64,000 nucleotides of DNA, from assembly GCA_020629155.1 (NCBI GenBank), contig JAHDDW010000009.1, forward strand, positions 1 to 64,000. The letters are read 5' to 3'. Origin of the DNA: Acidimicrobiales bacterium. GTDB lineage: Bacteria > Actinomycetota > Acidimicrobiia > Acidimicrobiales > SZUA-35. The notes below the pieces were generated by a model. It ran no database searches and was not told the origin of the DNA. It saw nothing but the letters and a program-made list of their open reading frames with translations. A program made the position numbers and the translations under genes. Positions 43,701 through 51,961 of this stretch are shown here, one piece after another (within the stretch, counting starts at the first letter, position 1; each line of letters begins with the position of its first letter).

Positions 43701-45385
43701 TTACAAAACTTGTAGAACAGCGCCGCATCATAGCGGTAACCGTTGCGAACAAGAAATGTTTCGCTGCCGCCGATGATGCGTCACGTTTGCGTGATGCGCT
43801 TGGCGTTGCGTTGCCGCAAGGTTTGCCAGCAGCATTCACCGAATCGGTCGCCGACCCATTGGCTGATATTGTTTCTCGCTATGCTCGCACGCACGGTCCG
43901 TTTGTCACAAGTGAACTGGCTGAAGCTGTTGGCATAGACAGCGGCCGTGCTGATGTGGCATTAGAGAATTTGGAGCGCCAAGGCAGAGTGTGTCGTGGCG
44001 AATTTCGCCCAGAAGGCACGTCGCGTGAATGGTGTCACAACGATGTTTTAAAAACGCTGCGTCAGCGTTCGCTAGCGGCGTTACGACGTCAAGTTGAACC
44101 AGTTGATCCGCCTGTGCTGTCGACTTTCTTGGCCAACTGGCAACATGTTGGGTCGAAGCGTTTTGGCGTCGATGGGCTTTCTGACATTATCACCACGATG
44201 GCTGGCGCTGCGTTACCAGCGTCGATGTTAGAAGCTGCCATCTTGCCTGATCGCATGAAAAACTATGAATCTGGCTTTCTCGACACGTTGTTGACCGCTG
44301 GTCAGGTTATCTGGGTAGGGCATTCGCCACTAGGGTCTAACGACGGGAGAATCCAATTACTTTGGCGAGACCAGCTGTCGTTGTTGACGACCACCGCTGA
44401 TAGCGACATCCCAGCTGAACCTATCCACCAGGCGTTGCTGAAACATCTTGAAGCTAGGGGAGCATCGTTCTGGTCCGATCTTGTTGCCGCGGCGCAACAA
44501 AGTGGCTGCGATTATGATGACACGACGGTAGTGACTGCGCTGTGGGATCTGGTGTGGACAGGCTTGGTAACGAATGATTCGCTAACACCGCTGCGCGCGT
44601 TGTTGACTGCTGGCAAAGGCACAAAACCGAAGCGCCGTGCCCGAGGGCAGCGTCGTCCAGCGCTACGATCATTATCGAGACTTGGACCGCCAGCATCTAC
44701 AGGACGTTGGTCGCTTGTATCCGACATTCTCGCAACAGCGCCTGTTGCATCGGCGACCGAAGTTGCATCGCTCAAAGCAAATCAGCTGCTTGAACGCTAC
44801 GGCGTTTTAACAAGAGAAATGGCGCTGGCTGAAGGGATCACTGGTGGTTTTGCTGGTGTGTATCCTGTTCTAAAAGCAATGGAAGAGCGAGGCCATGTGC
44901 GGCGAGGTTATTTTGTCGCTGGCCTTGGCGCAGCACAGTTTGCGCTTCCTGGTGCAGTTGATCGCCTGCGAGATCAACGAGAAACAAAATCTACTTTGAC
45001 AGTTTCGGACGCTCCAGATGATTCTGTTGATTGGCTAACGCTAGCGGCTGTCGATCCAGCACAACCCTATGGCGCGGCGCTTGCGTGGCCTACTACTGAT
45101 TGCCGGCCTTCTCGAACGGTTGGGGCATACGTTATTTTGTGTGATGGCGAGCCATGTATATTTGTCGAGCGCGGCGGTCGTAGTCTGATCATTTTCAATG
45201 AAGAAATAGCCAAAGAGCAAACACAGTGGATCGTCCAGCTTAAAAAGCTTGTGCGTGAACGAAAAGTAACGCAGCTGGAGATCCGCACGATCAACGCAAA
45301 ACCAACAGCCGAGTCGCCTGATATGCGTGATCTACTCTTAACAAACGGTTTCCAACCAGGCTATCGTGGCCCAACACTGAGATAA
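40787..45385 (+). CDS. lhr: Lhr-type large superfamily 2 helicase
   Basis: A 1532-aa protein. N-terminal helicase core: Walker A in LAPTGSGKTLSAFF, DEIH Walker B at about residue 185, SATQRP (motif III), then ATSSLELGIDMGAVDLVIQ and SRGLQRVGRAGHQ (motifs V-VI). A winged-helix and Lhr beta-barrel region follow, then a C-terminal part of about 600 aa with three WH-like units (e.g. HGPFVTSELAEAVG). Long Lhr proteins are 3'-5' DNA/RNA helicases of DNA repair. The C-terminal NGFQPGYRGPTLR is duplicated downstream at 46086, where a second, broken copy of its 3' coding region lies. Confidence 0.94.
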   Translation: MMQQSLVGATLEDVSKKDPLQSFSPAAAAWFSTTFDSPTPPQAAGWPKIAAGDHTLILAPTGSGKTLSAFFWGLDQLTTRPAPKDKNHRTRILYISPLRALAVDVEKNLRAPLQGTRLAAERLGEPYHEPNVAIRTGDTTQKERRALAKHPPDLLITTPESLYLMLTSKVSETLAGVETVIIDEIHALAATKRGAHMALSLEKLEHIADKPPQRIGLSATQRPLEEIARFLGGYKNGAPRPVSIVDAGVSKELELEVIVPVEDMSSLGEPKNIEEQQNSQADMQKEPGSMRRSIWPSMHPQLLNLIQTHRSTIVFVNSRRLAERLATRLNELSLDGVNRSAEAEGTSPEEGQELVMAHHGSLSRTQRLAIEDRLKRGELRGLVATSSLELGIDMGAVDLVIQVASPGAVSRGLQRVGRAGHQVGAPSRGKLFPKHRADLLEAAVITQRMEQGLIEKTRYPRNPLDVLAQHIVAACAVDDWDLDHLKTLCRGAANFSDISDQAFETTLDLLAGRYPSDEFAELRPRIIWDRITGKLQGRPGAQRLAVTSGGTIPDRGLYGVFLPDGVRVGELDEEMVYESRVGETFLLGASTWRIEDITHERVVVTPAPGQPGKMPFWHGDGPGRPLELGKAIGAFMRNVSSMSSAKAQKLLTGEHNLDELAATNLVSYIADQQEACTHLPTDRTIVVERFKDEIGDWRVCILTPFGTQVHAPWGMALQHRLAQQWGLDVEMQWADDGIVIRLPEAVDQLPLDELSIDPDDIESLLYAQLPSSALFAARFRECSARALLLPRLRPDKRTPLWQQRQKAADLLSVAAKYPSFPMLLETSRECLHDVFDVPALKELLRDIRSRKIKIIPVDSAVASPFAQSLLFGWIAQFMYGGDAPLAERRAAALALDQELLKDLLGAEELRELLDPEVLVAVEAQLQRTDEAWRAKTVDQVEDLLRWLGPLSVEQIKKRVSGVESQFDLDSALTKLVEQRRIIAVTVANKKCFAAADDASRLRDALGVALPQGLPAAFTESVADPLADIVSRYARTHGPFVTSELAEAVGIDSGRADVALENLERQGRVCRGEFRPEGTSREWCHNDVLKTLRQRSLAALRRQVEPVDPPVLSTFLANWQHVGSKRFGVDGLSDIITTMAGAALPASMLEAAILPDRMKNYESGFLDTLLTAGQVIWVGHSPLGSNDGRIQLLWRDQLSLLTTTADSDIPAEPIHQALLKHLEARGASFWSDLVAAAQQSGCDYDDTTVVTALWDLVWTGLVTNDSLTPLRALLTAGKGTKPKRRARGQRRPALRSLSRLGPPASTGRWSLVSDILATAPVASATEVASLKANQLLERYGVLTREMALAEGITGGFAGVYPVLKAMEERGHVRRGYFVAGLGAAQFALPGAVDRLRDQRETKSTLTVSDAPDDSVDWLTLAAVDPAQPYGAALAWPTTDCRPSRTVGAYVILCDGEPCIFVERGGRSLIIFNEEIAKEQTQWIVQLKKLVRERKVTQLEIRTINAKPTAESPDMRDLLLTNGFQPGYRGPTLR

Positions 45386-45427
45386 AAAGTATATATTGAC
45401 TACCATTAGTAGTCAATATATACTTTT
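45385..45427 (+). promoter_or_regulatory. vapB promoter overlapped by a perfect 19-bp palindrome
   Basis: AAAAGTATATATTGACTAC (45385-45403) is matched perfectly by its complement at 45409-45427 around the 5-base centre CATTA. Within it are TTGACT (45396-45401) and TATACT (45419-45424), 17 bases apart, an ideal sigma-70 promoter. The antitoxin ATG at 45431 begins 6 bases after the -10, so the message is probably leaderless. The palindrome is a natural operator for VapBC autorepression and, as RNA ending in TTTT, could also terminate lhr. Confidence 0.8.
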
Positions 45428-45430
45428 GGC

Positions 45431-45664
45431 ATGGAGACTATTCATGTTGGTGTCAGCGAATTCAAAACAAAAGCTCTTGAACTATTTACTGCTGTTTCAG
45501 AAGGTGGCGAATATGTTGTTACAAAACATGGCGAGCCGATCGCTAACGTCGTGCCAATCACAAAAAATATTGAAAGCTCCCAGGGGAGCCTAGCGCACAT
45601 GCTTGAAACGTCTGAAGATATCGTTGAATTTGATTCGTCAACTATGTGGGATGTGTTGAAGTGA
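45431..45664 (+). CDS. vapB: Phd/YefM-family antitoxin of a type II toxin-antitoxin pair
   Basis: A 77-aa protein with the family N-terminus VGVSEFKTKALELFTAV and KHGEPIANVVP, which forms the dimeric DNA-binding part, and a flexible acidic C-terminus (EDIVEFDSSTMWDVLK) that would wrap the toxin. It is expected to neutralise the PIN-domain toxin and repress the shared promoter together with it. The stop overlaps the toxin's GTG start, as usual in these pairs. Confidence 0.9.
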   Translation: METIHVGVSEFKTKALELFTAVSEGGEYVVTKHGEPIANVVPITKNIESSQGSLAHMLETSEDIVEFDSSTMWDVLK

Positions 45665-46056
45665 AGGTGATCGTAGACACACATATTTTGTTGTGGTGGT
45701 ACGAAAACAATAGTCGACTTCCAGAGAAATATGTTGTCCAATTGCAAACGTTGGAACAAAGAAATAACTCTGTTGGTTTGTGCGATATTTCTTTATGGGA
45801 AATAGCAAAGTTGCATGAACTAAAAAAGCTACAGCTTCAGATTTCTGTTGATTCGTTGCTTGACAAAATATATTCAGAATCATGGCTAAAGATCCTTGCT
45901 ATTTCACCAGAGATAGCCCTTGAAAGCACCCGACTTAAAAACTTTCACAAAGATCCAGCGGACCAACTTATAGCTGCTGCGGCACGGGTTTCACAATGCC
46001 CTTTACTGACCGTTGATAAAAAGATCATAGATTCACAAGCAGTTGCAATTGCCTGA
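45661..46056 (+). CDS. vapC: PIN-domain (VapC) toxin
   Basis: About 131 aa from the GTG at 45661, which overlaps the antitoxin stop; the frame is open from 45646 but that start is inside vapB. The PIN domain's acidic residues are visible: VIVDTHILLWWY (first Asp), SLWEIAKL (Glu), and KDPADQLIAAAARVS (Asp, Asp), then LLTVDKKI. VapC toxins cleave specific RNAs, often tRNA or rRNA. Base composition is more AT-rich than the flanking lhr. Confidence 0.92.
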   Translation: MKVIVDTHILLWWYENNSRLPEKYVVQLQTLEQRNNSVGLCDISLWEIAKLHELKKLQLQISVDSLLDKIYSESWLKILAISPEIALESTRLKNFHKDPADQLIAAAARVSQCPLLTVDKKIIDSQAVAIA

Positions 46057-46085
46057 TAATCATCACCCAATGAAAAGGATCAGCC

Positions 46086-46168
46086 ACCAACAACAGTGTC
46101 GCCTATTCTGCGTGATCTGCTTTTAGCAAACGGATTCCACCAGGCTATCGTGGCCCAACGCTGCGAGC
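46086..46168 (+). pseudogene. Duplicate, broken copy of the lhr 3' end
   Basis: This stretch aligns with 45301-45384 (end of lhr): both contain TGCGTGATCT, CAAACGG, and ACCAGGCTATCGTGGCCCAAC, with about 80% identity overall and a one-base deletion that would shift frame. It lies just after vapC and just before the rhomboid gene's end. So the vapBC pair is flanked by direct repeats of the lhr terminus. Confidence 0.85.
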
Positions 46169-46173
46169 ATAGT

Positions 46174-46905
46174 TTACTCTAACCAGGGTTCGTCAGCTTC
46201 CCAGGCCTGAGGCTCTGTGCGTTGTCTTGCTTTAGAAGTTTCGCGTTCATCTTTATAGATTGCTGCGATGATGACGCCTACAGCCACTCCGCTAAGATGG
46301 CCTTCCCAAGAGATCCCTGGCCGTGGAACAAGCCCGAGCAACATTGTGCCGTAAAGAAAACCTGTTACAGCAGCTATCGCCATGCTGCGCACGCTACGAG
46401 TGAAAAAGGCATAGCCTAAAAGGTAGCCAAAATAGCTGAAGACAATACCGCTTAAGCCTATATGGTTTCCTCCAGCGGCGAAAAGCCAAGTGAGAAGACC
46501 ACCGCCAAGCATCGCTGTGAATGTTACAACAAACCATCGGTTTTTATCTCGTAAAGAAACAAGAAACCCCATGGCTACAAATGGCGCGGTGTTAGAAAAA
46601 ACGTGACCGAAATTTGAGTACAAAAAAGGCGACCATACTATGCCAGTTAAACCAGAAGTATCACGCGGTCTAATGCCGTTTGCTTGTAAGCGATCGTCTA
46701 AAACAAATGAGTCGACAATTTCGATAAACCATATTGCTAAAACCCACAAAAAAATATAGGCCATCGGAGCATGAAGAAACCGATTTCGAAACCACTTTGA
46801 CTGCGGAGAAGGCTGCTCTTGCATGTAGTCCACGCTAACAGCCAGCGAGGCAGACCAGGTGTGAACAGTGCCTTTTACTTGGACAGCACCTTGAGCATCA
46901 ATCAA
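46174..46905 (-). CDS. Rhomboid-family intramembrane serine protease
   Basis: The frame encodes 243 aa with about six membrane segments. The oligosaccharide-loop region SPFLYSNFGHVFSNTAPFVAMG has the His/Asn of the first helix pair, IGLSGIVFSYFGYLLGY holds the catalytic Ser, and the WEGHLSG motif the catalytic His. The likely start is the internal Met at residue 28 (position 46824), since the first 27 residues overlap DNA near the MITE-like sequence and look non-conserved. It cleaves transmembrane substrates; targets are unknown. Confidence 0.9.
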   Translation of the reverse strand: MIDAQGAVQVKGTVHTWSASLAVSVDYMQEQPSPQSKWFRNRFLHAPMAYIFLWVLAIWFIEIVDSFVLDDRLQANGIRPRDTSGLTGIVWSPFLYSNFGHVFSNTAPFVAMGFLVSLRDKNRWFVVTFTAMLGGGLLTWLFAAGGNHIGLSGIVFSYFGYLLGYAFFTRSVRSMAIAAVTGFLYGTMLLGLVPRPGISWEGHLSGVAVGVIIAAIYKDERETSKARQRTEPQAWEADEPWLE

Positions 46906-46910
46906 CGCTG

Positions 46911-46959
46911 CAAATATCTCGCCATAATAACGTCGCCATTTAGACGACGCACCACTAGA
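46911..46959. mobile_element. Half copy of the MITE-like element
   Basis: 49 bases match 5891-5939 of the full element with two mismatches, including the right terminal repeat and CTAG end. The left half is absent. It sits between the rhomboid and phosphatase genes, in the promoter region of both, and may contribute promoter or stop sequences. Confidence 0.75.
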
Positions 46960-46979
46960 TTCTGTGCAAGTGTAAGCGA

Positions 46980-48089
46980 TTGGCTACAAATGATGTAGTC
47001 TATGAATCTATGGAACGTTTACTTCCAGCTTTTGCTGCCGTTATTTGTGCAGTTGCTGCATTTATTTGGATACGGGCGGCGGTCAAACAAGAAAAAGTCG
47101 TTGAACGATTATCAGCCAAAAATATTGATATTGATCTGTGGCGTTTAGCAAGCAACGACTACAAGCGCGATGTGCACACAGCAATTGCTACATCAATTTC
47201 AGCGGTTGCGTTGCTTGTTATAGCAATTGTTGGTATAGATTTTTGGCCTGCATTTACGACATCACTTCTTGCTATTCCGTCGACAGTAACGCTTGCTCGC
47301 CGTGAAGCTCAAAACGAGATTGCCCGTATAGCTGCAGATCGCGTTGAGGTTGAACGCCGAGCTCGTGAAGTGCTTTCGCAAAAAGAGTTAGCCCCGCTGC
47401 AATGGGCTGCTCGTTTAGCGCCGTCTTCGCTGCCAGATTTAGACGGCATCGAAGTGGGGCAAGCCTATCAAGCAGGCAGCGGCGCCATGGCGGGCGATTT
47501 TTATGACGTGTTCCAGGCGGGGGAGAACAGAGTTGCAGCTGTCATAGGCGATGTCACTGGCCATGGTATCGAGCCTTCTATAACAGCGCTACAGGCGAAA
47601 TATTTACTCCGGGCGTTTTTGATGCAGTTCCGTGACCCTGGCCAGGCGCTAGAGCAACTAAATGCGCAAATGTCGGTGCTTGAACGTGGTGAAGAATTTA
47701 TTTCGCTTGCTGTTGTTGTCTTTGACTCAGACGTCTCCACGATTCGTTACGCTTCGGCTGGTCACCCTGCTGCCTTTGTTTGGCATAAGCGTGAAGTTCG
47801 ACCACTCGGAGCCACAGGGCCGTTGTTGATGTTAGATCCGAAAGGCACGTATCATTCACGCGAAATAGGTTGGGACCTTGACGATATTTGTGTGCTCTAT
47901 ACCGATGGTCTAGTTGAAGCACGCAATGGCGATGCAATGTTTGGCGAAGATGGTATTGCGAGCATGATCCGCCGTGACCCAACAGCTGCGCCAGATAAGA
48001 TGACCAAATTGTTGGTGGAAGCGGCACGAGACTTTGCTGGTGGACCTATCGCAGACGATGTTGCTGTGCTAGTAATCAGAAGAACATAG
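46980..48089 (+). CDS. SpoIIE/RsbU-type serine phosphatase with N-terminal membrane anchor
   Basis: A 369-aa protein from a TTG start. Two hydrophobic segments (about 13-31 and 70-100) place it in the membrane, followed by a coiled linker (REAQNEIARIAADRVEVERRAREVL) and a PP2C/SpoIIE phosphatase domain: GAMAGDFYDVF, IGDVTGHGIEPSITA, ASAGHPAAFVW, YTDGLVEA and IADDVAVLVI. The Asp residues of these motifs bind the two metals. Family members control anti-sigma factor antagonists in stress or envelope responses. No sensor domain is fused. Confidence 0.88.
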   Translation: MATNDVVYESMERLLPAFAAVICAVAAFIWIRAAVKQEKVVERLSAKNIDIDLWRLASNDYKRDVHTAIATSISAVALLVIAIVGIDFWPAFTTSLLAIPSTVTLARREAQNEIARIAADRVEVERRAREVLSQKELAPLQWAARLAPSSLPDLDGIEVGQAYQAGSGAMAGDFYDVFQAGENRVAAVIGDVTGHGIEPSITALQAKYLLRAFLMQFRDPGQALEQLNAQMSVLERGEEFISLAVVVFDSDVSTIRYASAGHPAAFVWHKREVRPLGATGPLLMLDPKGTYHSREIGWDLDDICVLYTDGLVEARNGDAMFGEDGIASMIRRDPTAAPDKMTKLLVEAARDFAGGPIADDVAVLVIRRT

Positions 48090-48098
48090 GAGCGAACA

Positions 48099-48296
48099 GT
48101 GGCGTGGTGCGATGGCTGTGATGTTTTTGTGGAAGCAAAAGGCGAACGTGGTGAGCAATGCCCGACTTGTGGCACAAAATTAGACATAGCTGATGCAGCA
48201 TTTGAAGATGATACGAAGCCGCCGTGGCATTTCTGGTTAATTTTTGTTGCCCTCTGCGGCTATCTGTTTTGGCGCGTTATCGAGTTTTTTCTATAG
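48099..48296 (+). CDS. Small zinc-ribbon membrane protein
   Basis: A 65-aa protein from a GTG start. It has a C-x2-C...C-x2-C zinc ribbon (WCDGCDVF and QCPTCGTK) and one C-terminal membrane helix (HFWLIFVALCGYLFWRVIEFFL). It follows the phosphatase by 9 bases and is probably cotranscribed. Function is unknown. Confidence 0.8.
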   Translation: MAWCDGCDVFVEAKGERGEQCPTCGTKLDIADAAFEDDTKPPWHFWLIFVALCGYLFWRVIEFFL

Positions 48297-48328
48297 TCAG
48301 CTGCCGAGATCTTTAACAGGAACACAGC

Positions 48329-48367
48329 AAGTATGCAGAGAAGCCGATCAGACAACTCTACATACTT
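48329..48367. terminator. Terminator-like hairpin
   Basis: AAGTATGCAGAG (48329-48340) pairs with CTCTACATACTT (48356-48367), 12 bp with one mismatch and a 15-base loop. It lies about 30 bases after the zinc-ribbon gene and could end that transcript. No strong T-run follows. Confidence 0.4.
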
Positions 48368-48449
48368 GAAGCTATTTACTAGTTAAAGCTATTTCTAAAA
48401 ATAACTTTGTTTGAATGGCCCCAGATGGTTGATTCCAAGCTTATTCAGG

Positions 48450-48512
48450 TCGTCATTCCCACGAAAGTGGGAATCTCTCTTGGACAAGATCCCCGATTTC
48501 TCGGGGATAACC
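48450..48512. repeat. Twin-hairpin dispersed repeat, copy 2
   Basis: This 62-base unit is the reverse complement of 61-117 with a few mismatches. It contains ATTCCCACGAAAGTGGGAAT (48455-48474) and ATCCCCGATTTCTCGGGGAT (48489-48508), both perfect or near-perfect hairpins. It is in the 337-base non-coding gap between the zinc-ribbon and metalloprotease genes. Confidence 0.75.
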
Positions 48513-48633
48513 ACCCTGGAATCGAAATAGAGCAAAACCGATAACGCTACTTGTGTGTAAAATACTTTAAAATTCGATATACCCTTGAAATCAACCATCT
48601 AGCAGTGGGCATCTACAACTTTTAGCGATGCCC

Positions 48634-51354
48634 TTAATGCTTATGTCCATGCGTATTTTTAGAAGATTTTTGTGACTGCTTGCAATGGCTGCCGTACCAG
48701 CAGTTTGTGGTCCAAGCTCTTCCGGTGCTCAAAGCAAAGACTGAACGAGCGGACGTGTCTTCAGTGCCGATAAACCCTTCAAATACATTGAATGCATCGG
48801 TGCTGAAAGCAAGATCAACGTCATCATTAGAGCCATAAATCGAGTCCTCGCCGACACCAAAGACAGAGTTAAACTCTCCTCCTGCATCCATTAACGATTT
48901 TTTCTCGTTGAATGTTTCTGTATGCCAGTTTCCAAAATAGTGTCCTGCTTCGTGAGCGGTTATATTGCCAAGAGCTTCACTAACTAAATCAACTTTGGTC
49001 GAACCTTCAGCTATCTCATAGGAGTTGAGCGAAATTGGATCATCTGCTACATCGCTGCTAAGCAGATCAAGTAGGATTACTCCTGTTTCTGTTGTATCAG
49101 TATTGCCTGGATCGATAGATTCAGCTATCCCAATTGTTTGGATTCCAAGCTCCTCAATTGTACCGCCGATAATTAGGCGACTCACGTTTGGCTGCCCCCA
49201 AGGGTCTTGATGATCTCGACTGTTAAGAATTTCGACATCAAACCGTGTTGGCAAACCAGTTTCGTCACGGTTTCCGTTTCGACCGTCTTTGATACGTAAA
49301 TCCTCATCAAGATTTTCATGAAGAATATCAAGGACGCCGTCTATAATCGCATCTTCATCAGAAGCGTCAAGACCCCATTTCTCGATGAAATCAGCTAACG
49401 GGGAAAGTGCTACTTCTTCAGCAGGGCTGCTCGCAAATGGATCATATATTGAAGGGTCAACCGAAGCACCATCGAAATCTACAAAGATCACCTGCTGTGC
49501 GTCTGAGTACTCATCTGCCAAGCCAGATCGAGTAACTCGCAGTTCGCCTTCGTAAGGGCCGTTGCCGTCTGTCACATAAACATAGTAGAGGCCTCTTTCA
49601 GAAGCGACGTGGTCCATACCGACACGCCTGTTGTGGCGCAACGGTGACTCTGGAGGGTAAATAAAGCTTGGATTAAAAGGAGAACTCATAAGAAGAGTTT
49701 CATCAGGGCCAACAATTCCAACTTCGCGTGCGGAATCAAACCCGCCAGAGATAGCATCGCCTTTGCGCAGATACACCTTGTAGAAGTCAACATCAAGTTC
49801 TGGGATTTCTTCAAGATCGTCTGCTATTTCTTCTTTTCTTTCTTCTTGGCGATCTTCACGAGAAATGCTTGTGGCTTTCCATTCAGGTGCTTCAGGAATG
49901 TTTTCTTCTTCGATATCGCCAGGTTCTTCGTCAATGCTGTTTGTTATTTCTTCCAAAAGTTCTGGAGTCAGATCAACGAAATATGCACTGTATGGGCTTA
50001 CTATCTCGGTGTCTGCACCGCTTTCGCTGTCGAAAGGGTCGGCAGGCAGCGCCCCGCTCAAAGCGACGTAATAGCTGCCAGTTGCTGGGATTTTTACAGA
50101 AAAATAGTCGGTATTGTTTACAGCTGGACTGTCGTTGCCACTTGCAAGTAGCGTGCCTTGATTGTCGTAGACACCAATTGTAAGGTCGCCGCTTTGTTCT
50201 TCTTCACCTGTGACAATGCCTAGGTCGACTAAGAGCACTCTGCCAGCTTCAATTTCTGCTGTTTGGAAAAAGTCGACATCACCGCTGCTGTCCGCAAATG
50301 GCCCGTTGCCAACTTCGCCGCTACATAGCACAAAACGAATGGCACCATCTTCGACGTTGCTTGCATCGTTAGCTTCAGTAATGTTTCCGTCGTCTTCAAC
50401 TGAAAGGCAAGGAGGTGCTGCGACTGAAGCGAAAAATTCGTACGTCCCCGTTTTAGTTGTGTCTGTTCCGCTTTCTGGGTCAAAAGGATCTGTCGGCAGT
50501 CCACCAGCAATAGCGCCGTAATAGGTGTCATCCTCTTCAGCGCTGTATTCGAGGAACTTGTTTTCAAGCGGAGAACCATCATCTTGCATTGAAGCTACAA
50601 GCTCGCCTGAAGATGAGTAAATCCCCACTGTAGCTGCAACTGGATCGAGTGGGTCAGACAGTTGGACAACGTCAAGCACTATCACGCTTCCTTTTTCGAT
50701 TTGTCCAAACGAATAGAAGTCGACATCGCCGCTTGTTTCAGCAGCAGGCCCGTCGCCTATTTCACCTCCGCAAAGAGCAAAATCACCGAGAATTTCGTTA
50801 GCCTCTGGTATCGACCCGTCTTCTTCAACCGATGGGCAGTCGAAATCAATAGGGTTGCGATCGACACCTCCGCTTAGATTACCTGACAGTTCTGCGACGC
50901 GGGCACCTTTACGCCACGTCCCAAACTTGCGTATCTTCTCTGCTTGTGCGGGTGTATCGTTGATACCCAACTCACCTTGCAATTCGCGCTCTTCGACGGT
51001 GACTGTTTTGTTTTTCCCAGTTCTCAACTGTTGCAAATAGCTTTGCTTCGTTGAAGAAGTGTTTGCAGAAAGTTCGTTTGCAGGTAGTTGTTTAGCTATT
51101 TCAAGCCACGCTTCAGCTGTATCTTCGTTTTGCTCGCTGAAAGATAGCCATGGTACGGGGCCTATGGCGTCGACTCCTTCGATGGAACTCACCGCCTGCG
51201 ACGTCGTTGCTTCTTCAAGCTCTTCGAGTATTTGTCTAGCCGCTTCAGACTGCTCTTCAGCAATGAGAGGCTCGGTTTCTGCTAGAGCTGATGTAGGTGT
51301 CATTACTAATGACATGACCATCAGCGAAGCAAAAAGTGAACAAAGTTTCTTCAT
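48634..51354 (-). CDS. Large secreted metzincin-type zinc metalloprotease with tandem PPC-like domains
   Basis: About 906 aa, starting at the internal ATG at 51354, which directly precedes a signal peptide (KKLCSLFASLMVMSLVMTPTSALA) and follows a GGGGA site. Two similar PPC-type domains run from about 180 to 330 and 330 to 475, each opening CPSVEEDG or CLSVEDDG and containing CGGEIGDGP/CSGEVGNGP and SGDVDFY/F. A helical acidic segment follows, then a catalytic domain with HEAGHYFGNWH, matching HExxHxxGxxH, and a Met-turn SLMDAGG. The end is Lys/His-rich with CWYGSHC. It is probably a secreted or wall-associated protease. Confidence 0.82.
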   Translation of the reverse strand: MKKLCSLFASLMVMSLVMTPTSALAETEPLIAEEQSEAARQILEELEEATTSQAVSSIEGVDAIGPVPWLSFSEQNEDTAEAWLEIAKQLPANELSANTSSTKQSYLQQLRTGKNKTVTVEERELQGELGINDTPAQAEKIRKFGTWRKGARVAELSGNLSGGVDRNPIDFDCPSVEEDGSIPEANEILGDFALCGGEIGDGPAAETSGDVDFYSFGQIEKGSVIVLDVVQLSDPLDPVAATVGIYSSSGELVASMQDDGSPLENKFLEYSAEEDDTYYGAIAGGLPTDPFDPESGTDTTKTGTYEFFASVAAPPCLSVEDDGNITEANDASNVEDGAIRFVLCSGEVGNGPFADSSGDVDFFQTAEIEAGRVLLVDLGIVTGEEEQSGDLTIGVYDNQGTLLASGNDSPAVNNTDYFSVKIPATGSYYVALSGALPADPFDSESGADTEIVSPYSAYFVDLTPELLEEITNSIDEEPGDIEEENIPEAPEWKATSISREDRQEERKEEIADDLEEIPELDVDFYKVYLRKGDAISGGFDSAREVGIVGPDETLLMSSPFNPSFIYPPESPLRHNRRVGMDHVASERGLYYVYVTDGNGPYEGELRVTRSGLADEYSDAQQVIFVDFDGASVDPSIYDPFASSPAEEVALSPLADFIEKWGLDASDEDAIIDGVLDILHENLDEDLRIKDGRNGNRDETGLPTRFDVEILNSRDHQDPWGQPNVSRLIIGGTIEELGIQTIGIAESIDPGNTDTTETGVILLDLLSSDVADDPISLNSYEIAEGSTKVDLVSEALGNITAHEAGHYFGNWHTETFNEKKSLMDAGGEFNSVFGVGEDSIYGSNDDVDLAFSTDAFNVFEGFIGTEDTSARSVFALSTGRAWTTNCWYGSHCKQSQKSSKNTHGHKH

Positions 51355-51465
51355 AGTTTTCCCCGCATGTATTGCAGCTCCGACATGAAACCACAAGGTA
51401 ATGCAGGCAGACTAGCCTTGATGGATTTACTTTTCAAATAGTTTCAACTATTTTCTGGGCAATAG

Positions 51466-51882
51466 TTACCAAAGAGGACATTTCCCGCTTGGATATGGGC
51501 GGGGTTGGTTCGGGCAGATCAACGTTGAAGTCACCCTAGGTGTTCTATCTTTGAGATCTGGAATTTGTGTAGTTGTGCTTACTGACGGCTTCTCTGGCGG
51601 CGCAGACGGTGAGTCTGCTGTTGATGTAGCGCCTGCAGATGTCTGGTCAATTGTGGTACTGGAGCCAAGTTTTTCTTCTTGTACGTTTTGCTTTGAAGAA
51701 GTTGTGACACCTACTGACGTTGAAGGTTTCACTGACGTTGCTTCTTGCACCGTTGATTCTATTGTTTCTTTCGATTGAGGTGGGGCTTGCGTATCCTCAG
51801 GTTTACTATCACTAGTGCATCCAGCAAAAACAAGTAGCACTAGAATGAGAACCGAGACTGGTCTACGTTTTTTTATCGTCAT
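51466..51882 (-). CDS. Hypothetical lipoprotein
   Basis: About 138 aa from the Met at 51882, which is preceded by GGAG; a longer frame from 51936 adds 18 residues without that support. The lipobox is VFAGC and the mature protein is a Ser/Thr/Pro/Gln-rich, probably disordered chain ending ICPNQPRPYPSGKCPLW. Function is unknown. Confidence 0.65.
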   Translation of the reverse strand: MTIKKRRPVSVLILVLLVFAGCTSDSKPEDTQAPPQSKETIESTVQEATSVKPSTSVGVTTSSKQNVQEEKLGSSTTIDQTSAGATSTADSPSAPPEKPSVSTTTQIPDLKDRTPRVTSTLICPNQPRPYPSGKCPLW

Positions 51883-51961
51883 ACAATTTACTCCTTGGCT
51901 ATCAAACGTAGTCGATTCTGAAGGTTTGTGCCACATCGAATGCCAAGGTTGTTTTTGTATG

